From JBHHYN01 sp046757565 (GTDB lineage: Bacteria; Pseudomonadota; Gammaproteobacteria; Eutrophobiales; Eutrophobiaceae): a DNA stretch of 10,882 bases. Location of the stretch: positions 1 through 10,882 of the forward strand of contig JBHHYN010000102.1 in assembly GCA_046757565.1 (NCBI GenBank), in the 5' to 3' direction. Below are positions 1-7,313 of this stretch, one piece after another. Each line of letters starts with the position of its first letter. Positions within the stretch are counted from its first letter, which is position 1. The notes under the pieces are model-generated. The model saw only the letters and a program-made list of their open reading frames with translations, was not told the DNA's origin and did no database searches. Made by a program: the position numbers and the translations under genes.

Positions 1-33
1 GATTGGCCGGTTCCCTGTTCCGCACCAGTAATC

Positions 34-63
34 AAAAAAAAACCCCCCGGGCGGGCCGGGGGG
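34..63 (-). terminator. Intrinsic terminator of yccA
   Basis: Read on the minus strand, downstream of the yccA stop codon, an 8-bp GC stem (43-50 paired with 56-63, 5-nt loop 51-55) is followed by nine T (the A run at 34-42 on the plus strand). This is the classic rho-independent form. The stem merges into a longer G run on the gene-proximal side, so alternative registers of pairing are possible. Confidence 0.8.
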
Positions 64-73
64 GGGGGGGGGG
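58..73. repeat. Homopolymer run of 16 G
   Basis: Sixteen consecutive G lie between the yccA stop codon and the terminator stem, and six of them form one arm of that stem. Such tracts are prone to slippage in cells and to length errors in sequencing, so the exact length should not be trusted. The run is outside any coding region seen here. Confidence 0.9.
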
Positions 74-108
74 TAAAGGTCGCAAAGGACCGGATTGGTC
101 CCTGCTCG

Positions 109-780
109 CTAGTTTCTTCCGGAAAACGCGCCAAGCAGGTGTAGCAGGCTCACAAAGAGATTGTAAATAGCTATATAGAGTGAAATGGTTGCCATGATGT
201 AATTGGTCTCGCCCCCGTGTACCAGCGCGCTGGTCTGGAAGAGAATAAAACCGGACATCAACAGGATAAACATGGCAGACACGGCTAGTGAGAGCGCCGG
301 GATATTGAATATCAATGCGCCAATACCCGCCAGAAAGGCAACCAGCACGCCGACCATGATAAATCCTCCCATAAAGCTGAAGTCTTTGCGTGTCGTTAAT
401 GCATAACCGGAGAGGCCAAGAAAGATCACACCGGTGCCGCCCAGGGCCGTCATCACCAGTTGACCTCCGTTTGTATAGAGGTGCAGGTAGGCATTGATCA
501 TGGGACCAAGGGTCAGCCCCATGAATCCCGTCAGGGCAAATACCGAGACCAGCCCCCAGGCGCTGTTTCTGAGTGAACTGGTCAGGAACAACAGTCCGAA
601 ATAGCCGCCGATTGTCACCAACGGACCCATGAACGGAAAGTTAAATATAACCGATACCGCCGCCGTGAAGGCGCTGAACAGCAAGGTCAACGACAGCAGC
701 GTATAGGTGTTTCGAATCAGTTTATTGGTAGCCAGTACCGATTCGACAGGCCGGGCTACAGCATAAGGGGTCTGACTCAT
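109..780 (-). CDS. yccA: YccA-like Bax inhibitor-1 family membrane protein
   Basis: A 223-residue integral membrane protein with about seven hydrophobic segments filling the chain after residue 25, the usual size of the family. Recognisable stretches are the N-terminal NKLIRNTYTLLSLTL, the central LTTRKDFSFMGG and the C-terminal HGGETNYIMATISLYIAIYN. All resemble E. coli YccA, a modulator of the FtsH protease. As in YccA, the last segment has LYIAIYN where the calcium-leak BI-1 proteins carry an Asp (LYLD), so a pH-gated calcium channel role is less likely. The ATG at 780 is preceded by GGAG about 10 nt upstream. It is transcribed alone, away from the accessory cluster, and ends at an intrinsic terminator. 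The family call is secure; the cellular role is inferred from E. coli. Confidence 0.93.
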   Translation of the reverse strand: MSQTPYAVARPVESVLATNKLIRNTYTLLSLTLLFSAFTAAVSVIFNFPFMGPLVTIGGYFGLLFLTSSLRNSAWGLVSVFALTGFMGLTLGPMINAYLHLYTNGGQLVMTALGGTGVIFLGLSGYALTTRKDFSFMGGFIMVGVLVAFLAGIGALIFNIPALSLAVSAMFILLMSGFILFQTSALVHGGETNYIMATISLYIAIYNLFVSLLHLLGAFSGRN

Positions 781-820
781 AATGGTTTATCTCCAGAGTG
801 ATTAATACCTGTAATAGTGA

Positions 821-903
821 GGGTTTGGACCCGGAAATTCAAGGATTGTTCGTAAATTTATGTGTCAGGAGACAGGGTGACATGGGTTTAACCCGGAAAT
901 CCC
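821..903. repeat. Pair of ~20-bp direct repeats between yccA and the UbiD gene
   Basis: The 131-bp gap 781-911 has no gene. It holds two imperfect copies of GGGTTTnnACCCGGAAAT, at 821-840 and 884-903, 63 bp apart. The second contains the inverted repeat GGGTT-T-AACCC. The gap must also carry the yccA promoter and the 3' end of the UbiD transcript. No T-tract terminator is visible, and only weak -10-like matches such as TATTAA are seen for yccA. The role is unknown: chance, dispersed repeat or operator pair. Confidence 0.45.
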
Positions 904-911
904 TCAAGTGC

Positions 912-2540
912 TCACACAACCGGCAGGATCTTCGAGAGCTTTTCCAGGGTAAGCAGCTCGCGCACCTCATCAGAAAGATAAGGAAGTCCGATTCCATATT
1001 CTTCCCAACGCGCCCGGATGCGTTGTTCCAGCTCCGGCGTCAGTTTGCCGACGGGAGGAAAACGCTGATTGTTCCAGTCTGGATTGGGCTCCAGATCCCA
1101 GTTTCGGGTCGCATCAATGAGGACCCGGGTCCATTTCCCGGTGCCGTATTTGAGCACATTACTCTCTGCATGGGGCGTGGAGGGGTCGAGTACTGATCCG
1201 AAGGTCGGTCCGTACGTCAACAGTTGTCCCGCGCCTGCATTGACGCGAAAGGCCATCGCCCAGTCGAGCGCAACAGGATCGCGGATATCGATATCTTCTT
1301 CCACAACCATGACGTTCTTGAACGACCATTGCGCCGCGCTGGTGCCCCAAATGGCCGCCGCCACCTGTTGGGCGTGACCGCGGTAGTGTTTGCGGATTTG
1401 CACGACGACATTGGTCCCGGTACTGACAGGGGGACACCAGACATCTGTAATGCCGGTGACACCGGTATTCTCCAACATGTTCCAGAGGATTGCCGACCAG
1501 CCGTAGGCAACCAGGACTGAATCTTCGCTTGGAAAACCAGGCCGGCAACCTTCCAGCGCGCCGCGCATGATTGGATCGTCGCGATGGGTAATGCAGTTCA
1601 CATGCAATACCGGCTTCGGTGTTGGTGTGCCGCCGTAATAGCCTGGATACTCGCCGAAGGGCCCCTCCAATTCGAACGTATCAGGGTCCGGATCGATATA
1701 ACCTTCAACCACGACTTCGGCGGACGCCGGCACCTCGAGATCTACGGTTTCACATTTAACGAGTTCAATCGGGTGGCCGAGTATGGCGCCCATCATGTCC
1801 CATTCGCAGATATGGCGGGGAAACGGACAGCCCGCACAAAACGCTATGACATCGTTTCCGCCATATGCGACGGCAATGGGCATATGTTCCTGTGTGCCTT
1901 TGTACTTGGTGAAATGGCCGCCACCTCCCTGGGTCGGCAAGAGCAGCTTGCCAATCTTGTTCCTGGTATGAAGCTGACCGCGGTAAAGGCCGATGTTATT
2001 TCGGCCCGTGTCGAGATCCCGGGTCACTACACCGCAATAGGTGTCGATGTAGCGACCGCCATCGAGATGGTGCCACTTGGGGGCGGGGAACTGGAAAAGA
2101 TCCACATCTTCGTGTTTGAGGATGTTCTGCTTCACCGGGCCGGTTTCCACGACGACAGGTTCAATGGGATTTTTAAAGACGTCCCTCATGTGGAGAACGA
2201 TCGCTTTTTCGCAAGTGCCGGCGGGCAGGCCGAGCATAAGGCAAACCTGTTCCCGGTTACTCATGCCGCAGGTCATCAGCCTGGTCGAGAGCGTTTCCTG
2301 GTAGTCTTTGATGTTTTCAAACAGCAGCGCAGGGCCGTTCATGCTGAGATTGATCCGGGCGATGGCGCCTATCTCCAGTTCCCAGTCCACCTCCGCGCTG
2401 ATGCGCCGCAGTTGCCCCGCTTTCTCAAGCGTCGCCAACCACCTGCGCATACTCGACCTGGACTCGGCATCCATTTCGCTCTCTTCTCCGGGGGCCTCAT
2501 TCGCACTTCGGGTTCGGCTCTGTTTTTTGGCGCTGCACAT
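912..2540 (-). CDS. UbiD-family prenylated-FMN (de)carboxylase
   Basis: A 542-residue cytoplasmic enzyme of the UbiD family, which reversibly (de)carboxylates aromatic or unsaturated acids using prenylated FMN made by a UbiX partner. Family marks are NNIGLYRGQ (residues 181-189, with the catalytic-type Arg187), GGGGHF (205-210), ICEWDM (244-249, metal-ligand-type Glu246) and LEGPFGEYPGYYGG (291-304), whose Glu292 and Glu297 complete the usual Glu-Arg-Glu set. There is no signal peptide. The ATG at 2540 is chosen because AGAGGAGG sits 7 nt upstream; this leaves a charged, low-complexity extension of about 30 residues before the conserved MRRWLATLEK. It is divergent from the molybdoenzyme operon and shares its FNR-type box. 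Since it sits in a catabolic-looking locus, a role in aromatic (de)carboxylation is favoured over ubiquinone synthesis, but the substrate is unknown. No UbiX gene is in the window. Confidence 0.92.
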   Translation of the reverse strand: MCSAKKQSRTRSANEAPGEESEMDAESRSSMRRWLATLEKAGQLRRISAEVDWELEIGAIARINLSMNGPALLFENIKDYQETLSTRLMTCGMSNREQVCLMLGLPAGTCEKAIVLHMRDVFKNPIEPVVVETGPVKQNILKHEDVDLFQFPAPKWHHLDGGRYIDTYCGVVTRDLDTGRNNIGLYRGQLHTRNKIGKLLLPTQGGGGHFTKYKGTQEHMPIAVAYGGNDVIAFCAGCPFPRHICEWDMMGAILGHPIELVKCETVDLEVPASAEVVVEGYIDPDPDTFELEGPFGEYPGYYGGTPTPKPVLHVNCITHRDDPIMRGALEGCRPGFPSEDSVLVAYGWSAILWNMLENTGVTGITDVWCPPVSTGTNVVVQIRKHYRGHAQQVAAAIWGTSAAQWSFKNVMVVEEDIDIRDPVALDWAMAFRVNAGAGQLLTYGPTFGSVLDPSTPHAESNVLKYGTGKWTRVLIDATRNWDLEPNPDWNNQRFPPVGKLTPELEQRIRARWEEYGIGLPYLSDEVRELLTLEKLSKILPVV

Positions 2541-2603
2541 ACCGGAACCTCCTCTGGTATCGATATCGTCTCGTTACTTATCGTTTGCTATCCAACCTAA
2601 TGC

Positions 2604-2609
2604 ATCATG
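2604..2609 (-). promoter_or_regulatory. Candidate -10 element of the UbiD gene (FNR class II spacing)
   Basis: On the minus strand this hexamer reads CATGAT, matching four of six bases of TATAAT. If the FNR-type box centre (2638.5) is placed at -41.5, as in class II FNR promoters, the start point falls at 2597 and the -12 to -7 element falls exactly here. The 5' leader would be about 57 nt. The hexamer is weak, as expected for an activator-dependent promoter, but this is inference from spacing. Confidence 0.45.
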
Positions 2610-2631
2610 TACAAACTAAACATGGTTTTTA

Positions 2632-2645
2632 TTGATCGAGATCAA
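2632..2645. promoter_or_regulatory. Perfect FNR/Anr-type binding site
   Basis: TTGATCGAGATCAA is an exact match to the FNR-family consensus TTGAT-N4-ATCAA. It lies in the 167-bp gap between the divergent UbiD gene and the heme-b subunit gene, 91 bp from the first and 62 bp from the second. The position suits control of both units and fits an oxygen-sensitive molybdoenzyme used under anoxic conditions. It could also be read by a Dnr- or CRP-like relative. Confidence 0.8.
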
Positions 2646-2683
2646 ATCCTTTGCGCGGAGTCTTTGGTTGACTCTTTCCCCGA

Positions 2684-2689
2684 TACAAT
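2684..2689 (+). promoter_or_regulatory. Candidate -10 element of the molybdoenzyme operon
   Basis: TACAAT matches five of six consensus bases and lies 18 nt before the GTG start at 2708, which would give a very short leader starting near 2696. The FNR-type box would then be centred near -57.5, not the usual -41.5 or -61.5. The element expected for strict class II spacing (2668-2673, TTGACT) is a poor -10. The rightward start point is therefore uncertain. Confidence 0.35.
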
Positions 2690-2707
2690 AACCAGTCGAG
2701 GAGAGTC

Positions 2708-3322
2708 GTGCACGCACAACGCGTATCCGCCATCACGAGGTATCGACAAGCAGATGCACCGGGCTGGTTATCTGTTGCAACCGAGCAGATCCGTCTTGTC
2801 CCGACCCCCATTGGATTGCAGCCGACCGATCACATACGTGTTAACTGGCAGAACCAACCGTATGGACGTGTCGGGAAAATTCTTGTAGCAATCATACACG
2901 ATGGCAACGATGCGGCGATACGGCTTCAGTGGAGGTCGGAACAAAAACATCCAAAGGATGCCGTAGCCGTAGCATTGCCGGTACGCGACCGGCCGGCGTT
3001 GGCCACGATGGGAGCGGAGCATGCACCGGTACATTTCCTGCACTGGATCGCAGGGCAGGGAGGTCTGCGTTCGGTAGTTGCCACGGGAATCGGTACCACG
3101 CGCGAAGGGCCCAGGTTCAAGACATCGGTAGCGTCGTCCTGGGAAAAGGGGGAATGGCGCGTCGTAGTGGTGCGGCCCCTGGGTTCGGGCGGAGGCATTG
3201 CGCCACTGTTTGCGGATGCCAAAACCGGTATCGGTTTCGCTGTCTGGGAGGGCGCCAATGACGAGCGAGCGGGGATCAAGGCCTTTTCCATCGACTGGCA
3301 GGAGCTGACTTTCGCTGCCTAG
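2708..3322 (+). CDS. EBDH-type heme-b gamma subunit
   Basis: A 204-residue protein resembling the heme-b subunit of type II DMSO-reductase-family enzymes (EbdC, DdhC, SerC, ClrC). This subunit takes electrons from the iron-sulfur chain and passes them to a periplasmic acceptor. The segment ATMGAEHAPVHFLHW (99-113) matches the family's methionine-ligand region, with Met101 the likely axial ligand. Lys191 in the C-terminal VWEGANDERAGIK is the likely second ligand. EKGEWRVVVVRPL (146-158) is the usual strand just before. The GTG start at 2708 is supported by GAGGAGAG just upstream. No signal peptide is visible, so export may depend on travelling with the Tat-bearing alpha subunit. It is the first gene of the operon, 8 nt before the beta gene, whereas ebdABCD places it third. 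Ligand assignments are by motif, not alignment. Confidence 0.85.
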   Translation: MHAQRVSAITRYRQADAPGWLSVATEQIRLVPTPIGLQPTDHIRVNWQNQPYGRVGKILVAIIHDGNDAAIRLQWRSEQKHPKDAVAVALPVRDRPALATMGAEHAPVHFLHWIAGQGGLRSVVATGIGTTREGPRFKTSVASSWEKGEWRVVVVRPLGSGGGIAPLFADAKTGIGFAVWEGANDERAGIKAFSIDWQELTFAA

Positions 3323-3330
3323 GGGGTGTT

Positions 3331-4410
3331 ATGGCATACAAATATGCAAGCGACAAACAGGTGGCCATGGTGATGGACCTGAACAAATGCATCGGTTGCC
3401 AGACCTGTACGGTGGCGTGCAAGCGTCTCTGGACCCGCAATGAGGGAATGGAGGGGATGTGGTGGAACACAGTGAATACGGCGCCGGGAGAAGGCACGCC
3501 GCGCGGTTATGAGAACATGGGTGGCGGCTTCCGCAATGGCAGGGCGCAGCCGGCCAGACTCCCAAGGCAGGAGGAGTTCGGGGAGGCGTGGGAATTCAAC
3601 CACGAGGAGGTGTTCTATGGGGGGAAACCCGGCGCCACGCTGGTACCGGGAGATGGCAATCCGAAATGGGGACCCAACTGGGATGAGGATGTCGGTGCCG
3701 GGGACTATCCCAATAACTATTATTTTTATATTCCCCGGATCTGTAATCACTGCACACACCCGGCCTGTCTGGAGGCATGCCCCAGAAGCGCCATTGAGAA
3801 ACGCAAGAAAGACGGTGTCGTTCTGATCAATGAAGACCGCTGCCGTGGTTATCAGTTCTGTGCGGAGGCCTGTCCTTACAAAAAAATCTACTTCAATAGC
3901 GCAAAAGGGATCGCGCAAAAATGTATCTTCTGTTTCCCGCGGATCGATAAAGGAGTGGCTACGGCGTGCGCGCGTCAGTGTCCTGGCCGCATCCGCTTCC
4001 TGGGGTTCCTGGACGACAGGGAAGGCCCTGTCTACAAGCTGGTTTATGAATGGAAGGTGGCACTGCCCTTGCATCCGGAATACGAGACAGAGCCGAATGT
4101 CTTCTACGTGCCGCCCCTTTCACCCGAGAGACTTGACAAGGCCGGCAATCCGACAGGCGAGCCCAGAATCCCTGCCGACTATCTGCAATCGCTGTTCGGG
4201 CCCGGTGTCCATGAAGCGCTGAAAATCATCAAACGGGAACGGGAACGGACGCGCAAAGGCGGGGACTCGGAACTGATGGATATTCTTATCTCACGGCGGT
4301 GGGTCGACCTGATGGGTCCGTTTGGCAAGAATCCTCGTGAGGTGGAGCAGGTGCAGGAAGTAAAGATCAGCGTGCACGATATCAAGATCCGTAAAGGAGA
4401 GCCGGCATGA
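3331..4410 (+). CDS. EBDH/NarH-type iron-sulfur beta subunit
   Basis: A 359-residue electron-transfer subunit, close to the length of EbdB. Four Cys groups are visible: C20/C23/C26/C30; C138/C141/C146/C150; C171/Y174/C177/C181; and C198/C201/C213/C217. In the third group Tyr174 sits where a fourth Cys would be, and NarH has Trp there. The predicted set is therefore three [4Fe-4S] and one [3Fe-4S] cluster, which carry electrons from the alpha subunit to the heme-b subunit. CPYKKIYFN and CIFCFPRIDKG are typical of the NarH/EbdB branch. There is no signal peptide; the subunit should be exported in complex with alpha. The ATG at 3331 follows AGGGGGTG. Its stop overlaps the alpha start by 4 bp (ATGA), which suggests translational coupling. 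The family is certain; the substrate class is inferred from the alpha subunit. Confidence 0.95.
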   Translation: MAYKYASDKQVAMVMDLNKCIGCQTCTVACKRLWTRNEGMEGMWWNTVNTAPGEGTPRGYENMGGGFRNGRAQPARLPRQEEFGEAWEFNHEEVFYGGKPGATLVPGDGNPKWGPNWDEDVGAGDYPNNYYFYIPRICNHCTHPACLEACPRSAIEKRKKDGVVLINEDRCRGYQFCAEACPYKKIYFNSAKGIAQKCIFCFPRIDKGVATACARQCPGRIRFLGFLDDREGPVYKLVYEWKVALPLHPEYETEPNVFYVPPLSPERLDKAGNPTGEPRIPADYLQSLFGPGVHEALKIIKRERERTRKGGDSELMDILISRRWVDLMGPFGKNPREVEQVQEVKISVHDIKIRKGEPA

Positions 4411-7313
4411 GCGTTGATTTCAGCAGGCGCAATTTTCTAAAAACGACGGCGGCCGCCGGGGTGACGTTGAGCCTGCCAAGCTTCTCTGCACGTACGGCGG
4501 AAACTCTCAAGGCGCTTAGCGAGGCGCGAATTCCCGCTTACAACTCATGGAAGGATATATACCGGCAACAGTGGACCTGGGACAGCGTTGTGCGCGCCAC
4601 CCATCTGGTCAACTGCTGGTACCAGTCTTCCTGCGTCTGGGACGTCTACGTCAAGGACGGTATCGTCTTCCGTGAAGAGCAAGCGGCGGAATACCCTCAA
4701 GTCAACGCGAATCTGCCGGACTTCAATCCACGCGGGTGCCAGAAGGGAGCATGTTTCAGCGAGCGCATGTATGACGCCAGCCGGGTGCGCCATCCACTTC
4801 GCCGCGTGGGACCACGCGGCAGTGGCCGCTGGGAGAGAGTGTCGTGGGACGAGGCACTGGATGATATTGCCAATACCTATCTCGATGTCACCCTGAGCGA
4901 AGGGACCGACCGGACCATCTGGGATATGGGGCCGACTATCGACTTCGCCACGACCGCTGCGGGCATGTTCAGGTTCAGTAACCTCACCCGCAGCATCGTC
5001 CTCGATGTGAATACAGAGATCGGAGATGGACATCGCGGCGCCATGGAGACGTTTGGCAAGATGGTCGGAGACCGCTCCGCGGACGATTACTTCTATTCCG
5101 ATCTTATCCTCATCTGGGGATGCAATCCCACCTATACGCAGATCCCGCAGGCGCACTTTTTTAACGAGGCCCGCTACAACGGCGCCCGTATCATCACCAT
5201 CACGCCCGATTACAATGCGTCCTCGATTCACGCAGATCTCTGGATCCCTGTCAATCCGGGCACGGACGCGGCCCTGGCGTTGTCGGTAGCGCATATTCTG
5301 ATCGAGAAAGGCCTGGTGGACCGCAAATTTATACTTGAGCAGACCGATCTGCCGCTGCTGGTACGAGAGGATACCGGTCATTTTCTGACCCAGGCAGATC
5401 TGCAGGAAGGTGGTGGTGACAACCGCTATCTGTTGCTTGACGAGGCGAGTGGCGAGATCAAACAGGCGCCCTGGCGAAGTCTCGCCCTCGATGGATTGAA
5501 GCCGGCGCTTGAAGTGAGCAGAAAGCTACTGCTGCGTGACGGCAGCAAGGTTCAGGTACAAAGTGTCTACACACTGCTGCGCCGGCGGCTCAAGGGCTAC
5601 ACGCCGGAAAAGGCCTCGAAGATCTGCGGCACAAACCCGGAACTCATCCGTCGGCTCGCCAGGGAGATCGCGGGCGCCAAAGCGATGTCGAACCCGACCT
5701 CAAGTTGCCTGAACAAGTATTACCACGGCAACCTGATGGAACGCAGCATCATCCTGCTGTTTGTACTGACCGGGCAAATGGGGCGCAAGGGCGCCGGGTA
5801 CTCGGCGTTTCCTTTCCTGGCGCTGGATGGACCCGAGCGCTTCGGCATGATCCCCAACATGCAGGGATGGGAGCAGATGATGCAACAACTCAAGCCTATG
5901 ATAGATGAGCGTATCAAGGCGGGGGACACGATGGAGATGATCACTTACGACATGACGCGTACATTGTTCGAGCCGGGATCGGGTGCGAGCCTGGTCTCGT
6001 GCGCGGCGCTGTTCTGGAGTGTGCATGCAGGCATCATCGATCTCGCCGACAAGGCCAGTGATCCGTTCGTGAAGAGGCCGGTGAAGGAGTATGTACAGGA
6101 AGCACTGGATAAGAAGTGGCAATCGGTGCAACCGGCGCCGGGACGCCAGCCAAGGATCATATTTTCCATGACCAGTAATCCCCTGCGGCGTATTCGGGCC
6201 AATCAACAGGTCATGGAGAATCTGTGGCCGGCACTGCGTTTGTCCGTGGTCCTCGATTTTCGTATGAATTCAACCGCCCGGCACGCTGACTATGTACTAC
6301 CGTGCGCGGCGTGGTATGAACGTACTTCGTACAAATGGTCCGCGATGCTCACTCCCTACTACACCATGAGTAATGCCGCCGTGCGGCCTCTGGGGGAGTC
6401 GAAACCTGATTGGGCGATTATTGCCTTGTTGGCGAAACGTATCCAGGAGCTGGCCAGGAGACGCGGTGTTGGCACCATCAAGAGTCCCCAGGGCGAAGAG
6501 GCGCACATGGATCGCCTGTATGACGATTTCACCATGAACGGCAGGTTTACTGAAGACGATGATGCCGACGTGATGAAGGCCATTCTCGATCTCTCCAGCA
6601 ACCTGAAGAATGTAACCTGGGAGGAACTCAAGGAGAAGGGATTTGCCCGCTATACCAGTATTGGCGAGCAGACCATGACCATCGGCAACATGTGCGAGAT
6701 CCCGGAGCACGATTCCGTTACGCCTTATACTTTCCACATCCGCGACAAGGTGCCTTACCCGACGGCAACGCGACGCATCCAGTTTTACCTCGATCACCCG
6801 CTTTATATGGAATTCGACGAGGTGTTACCGCGCCACAAGGATTCGCCCGATATCGGTGGCAAATACCCGCTGTTGCTGACCGGCGGGCATCCGCGGGAGA
6901 GTATTCACGCGGGCTGGCGTGATGACAAGATTATGTTGCATCTGACCCGTGGTGAACCATTCCTGTTGATGTCGCCGGAGGATGCAGCGGCCCGTCACAT
7001 CAACGATACGGACTGGGTGCGTGTCTATAACGATGTTGGCGAGTTCGTCGTACGGGCCAAATTAGCGCCATCGATGCGCCCCGGGCAGACCCTGATCTAC
7101 CACGCCTGGGAGAATTACCAGTTTCCCAAGGGTTCCATGCGCCACGTAACGCCCACGCCTATCAACCCGGTGGAGTTAGCGGGCGGGCATCCACACCTGC
7201 AACCGTGTTACGCCTGGGGACAGCCATCCTTTTTCGATCGCGATACCCGCATCGACATAGAACGCCTGTCGGAAAAAGAGATTAAAGAACTCGCACAAGG
7301 TGTTGCGGTCTGA
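4407..7313 (+). CDS. EBDH-like molybdopterin catalytic alpha subunit
   Basis: A 968-residue periplasmic catalytic subunit binding a bis-MGD molybdenum cofactor. A perfect Tat motif, SRRNFLK (6-12), is followed by a hydrophobic stretch to about residue 26. The FS0 cluster ligands are His66-x3-Cys70-x5-Cys76-x34-Cys111; the His and the C-x5-C spacing match EbdA, whereas NarG has C-x3-C. YVKDGIVFREEQAA, GCQKGA and EQTDLPLLVREDTG also read like EbdA. IGD207 aligns by eye with the Mo-ligand Asp223 of EbdA, and Lys437 in NKYYHG with its active-site Lys450. The position of active-site His192 appears to be Pro176. The length is close to EbdA. Relatives hydroxylate ethylbenzene, p-cymene, sterol side chains or alkanes with water, and others reduce selenate or chlorate. 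Hydrocarbon hydroxylation is favoured; the exact substrate is unknown. EbdA comparisons are from memory. Confidence 0.93.
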   Translation: MSVDFSRRNFLKTTAAAGVTLSLPSFSARTAETLKALSEARIPAYNSWKDIYRQQWTWDSVVRATHLVNCWYQSSCVWDVYVKDGIVFREEQAAEYPQVNANLPDFNPRGCQKGACFSERMYDASRVRHPLRRVGPRGSGRWERVSWDEALDDIANTYLDVTLSEGTDRTIWDMGPTIDFATTAAGMFRFSNLTRSIVLDVNTEIGDGHRGAMETFGKMVGDRSADDYFYSDLILIWGCNPTYTQIPQAHFFNEARYNGARIITITPDYNASSIHADLWIPVNPGTDAALALSVAHILIEKGLVDRKFILEQTDLPLLVREDTGHFLTQADLQEGGGDNRYLLLDEASGEIKQAPWRSLALDGLKPALEVSRKLLLRDGSKVQVQSVYTLLRRRLKGYTPEKASKICGTNPELIRRLAREIAGAKAMSNPTSSCLNKYYHGNLMERSIILLFVLTGQMGRKGAGYSAFPFLALDGPERFGMIPNMQGWEQMMQQLKPMIDERIKAGDTMEMITYDMTRTLFEPGSGASLVSCAALFWSVHAGIIDLADKASDPFVKRPVKEYVQEALDKKWQSVQPAPGRQPRIIFSMTSNPLRRIRANQQVMENLWPALRLSVVLDFRMNSTARHADYVLPCAAWYERTSYKWSAMLTPYYTMSNAAVRPLGESKPDWAIIALLAKRIQELARRRGVGTIKSPQGEEAHMDRLYDDFTMNGRFTEDDDADVMKAILDLSSNLKNVTWEELKEKGFARYTSIGEQTMTIGNMCEIPEHDSVTPYTFHIRDKVPYPTATRRIQFYLDHPLYMEFDEVLPRHKDSPDIGGKYPLLLTGGHPRESIHAGWRDDKIMLHLTRGEPFLLMSPEDAAARHINDTDWVRVYNDVGEFVVRAKLAPSMRPGQTLIYHAWENYQFPKGSMRHVTPTPINPVELAGGHPHLQPCYAWGQPSFFDRDTRIDIERLSEKEIKELAQGVAV

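Noticed and set aside
1584..2600. Long open frame on the plus strand opposite the UbiD gene
   Set aside because: The UbiD reading has catalytic motifs and a good ribosome binding site; the opposite frame has no recognisable domain and is a shadow.
2668..2689. TTGACT as -35 paired with TACAAT as -10
   Set aside because: The spacer is only 10 bp, too short for a sigma-70 promoter.
2670..2707. GACTCT/AGAGTC dyad that could hide the gamma ribosome binding site
   Set aside because: Six base pairs with a 26-nt loop is weak, and the left arm is upstream of the likely transcription start.
4545..5381. Long minus-strand open frame within the alpha-subunit gene
   Set aside because: It overlaps the conserved FS0-cluster and Mo-ligand regions of a certain gene and has no family resemblance.
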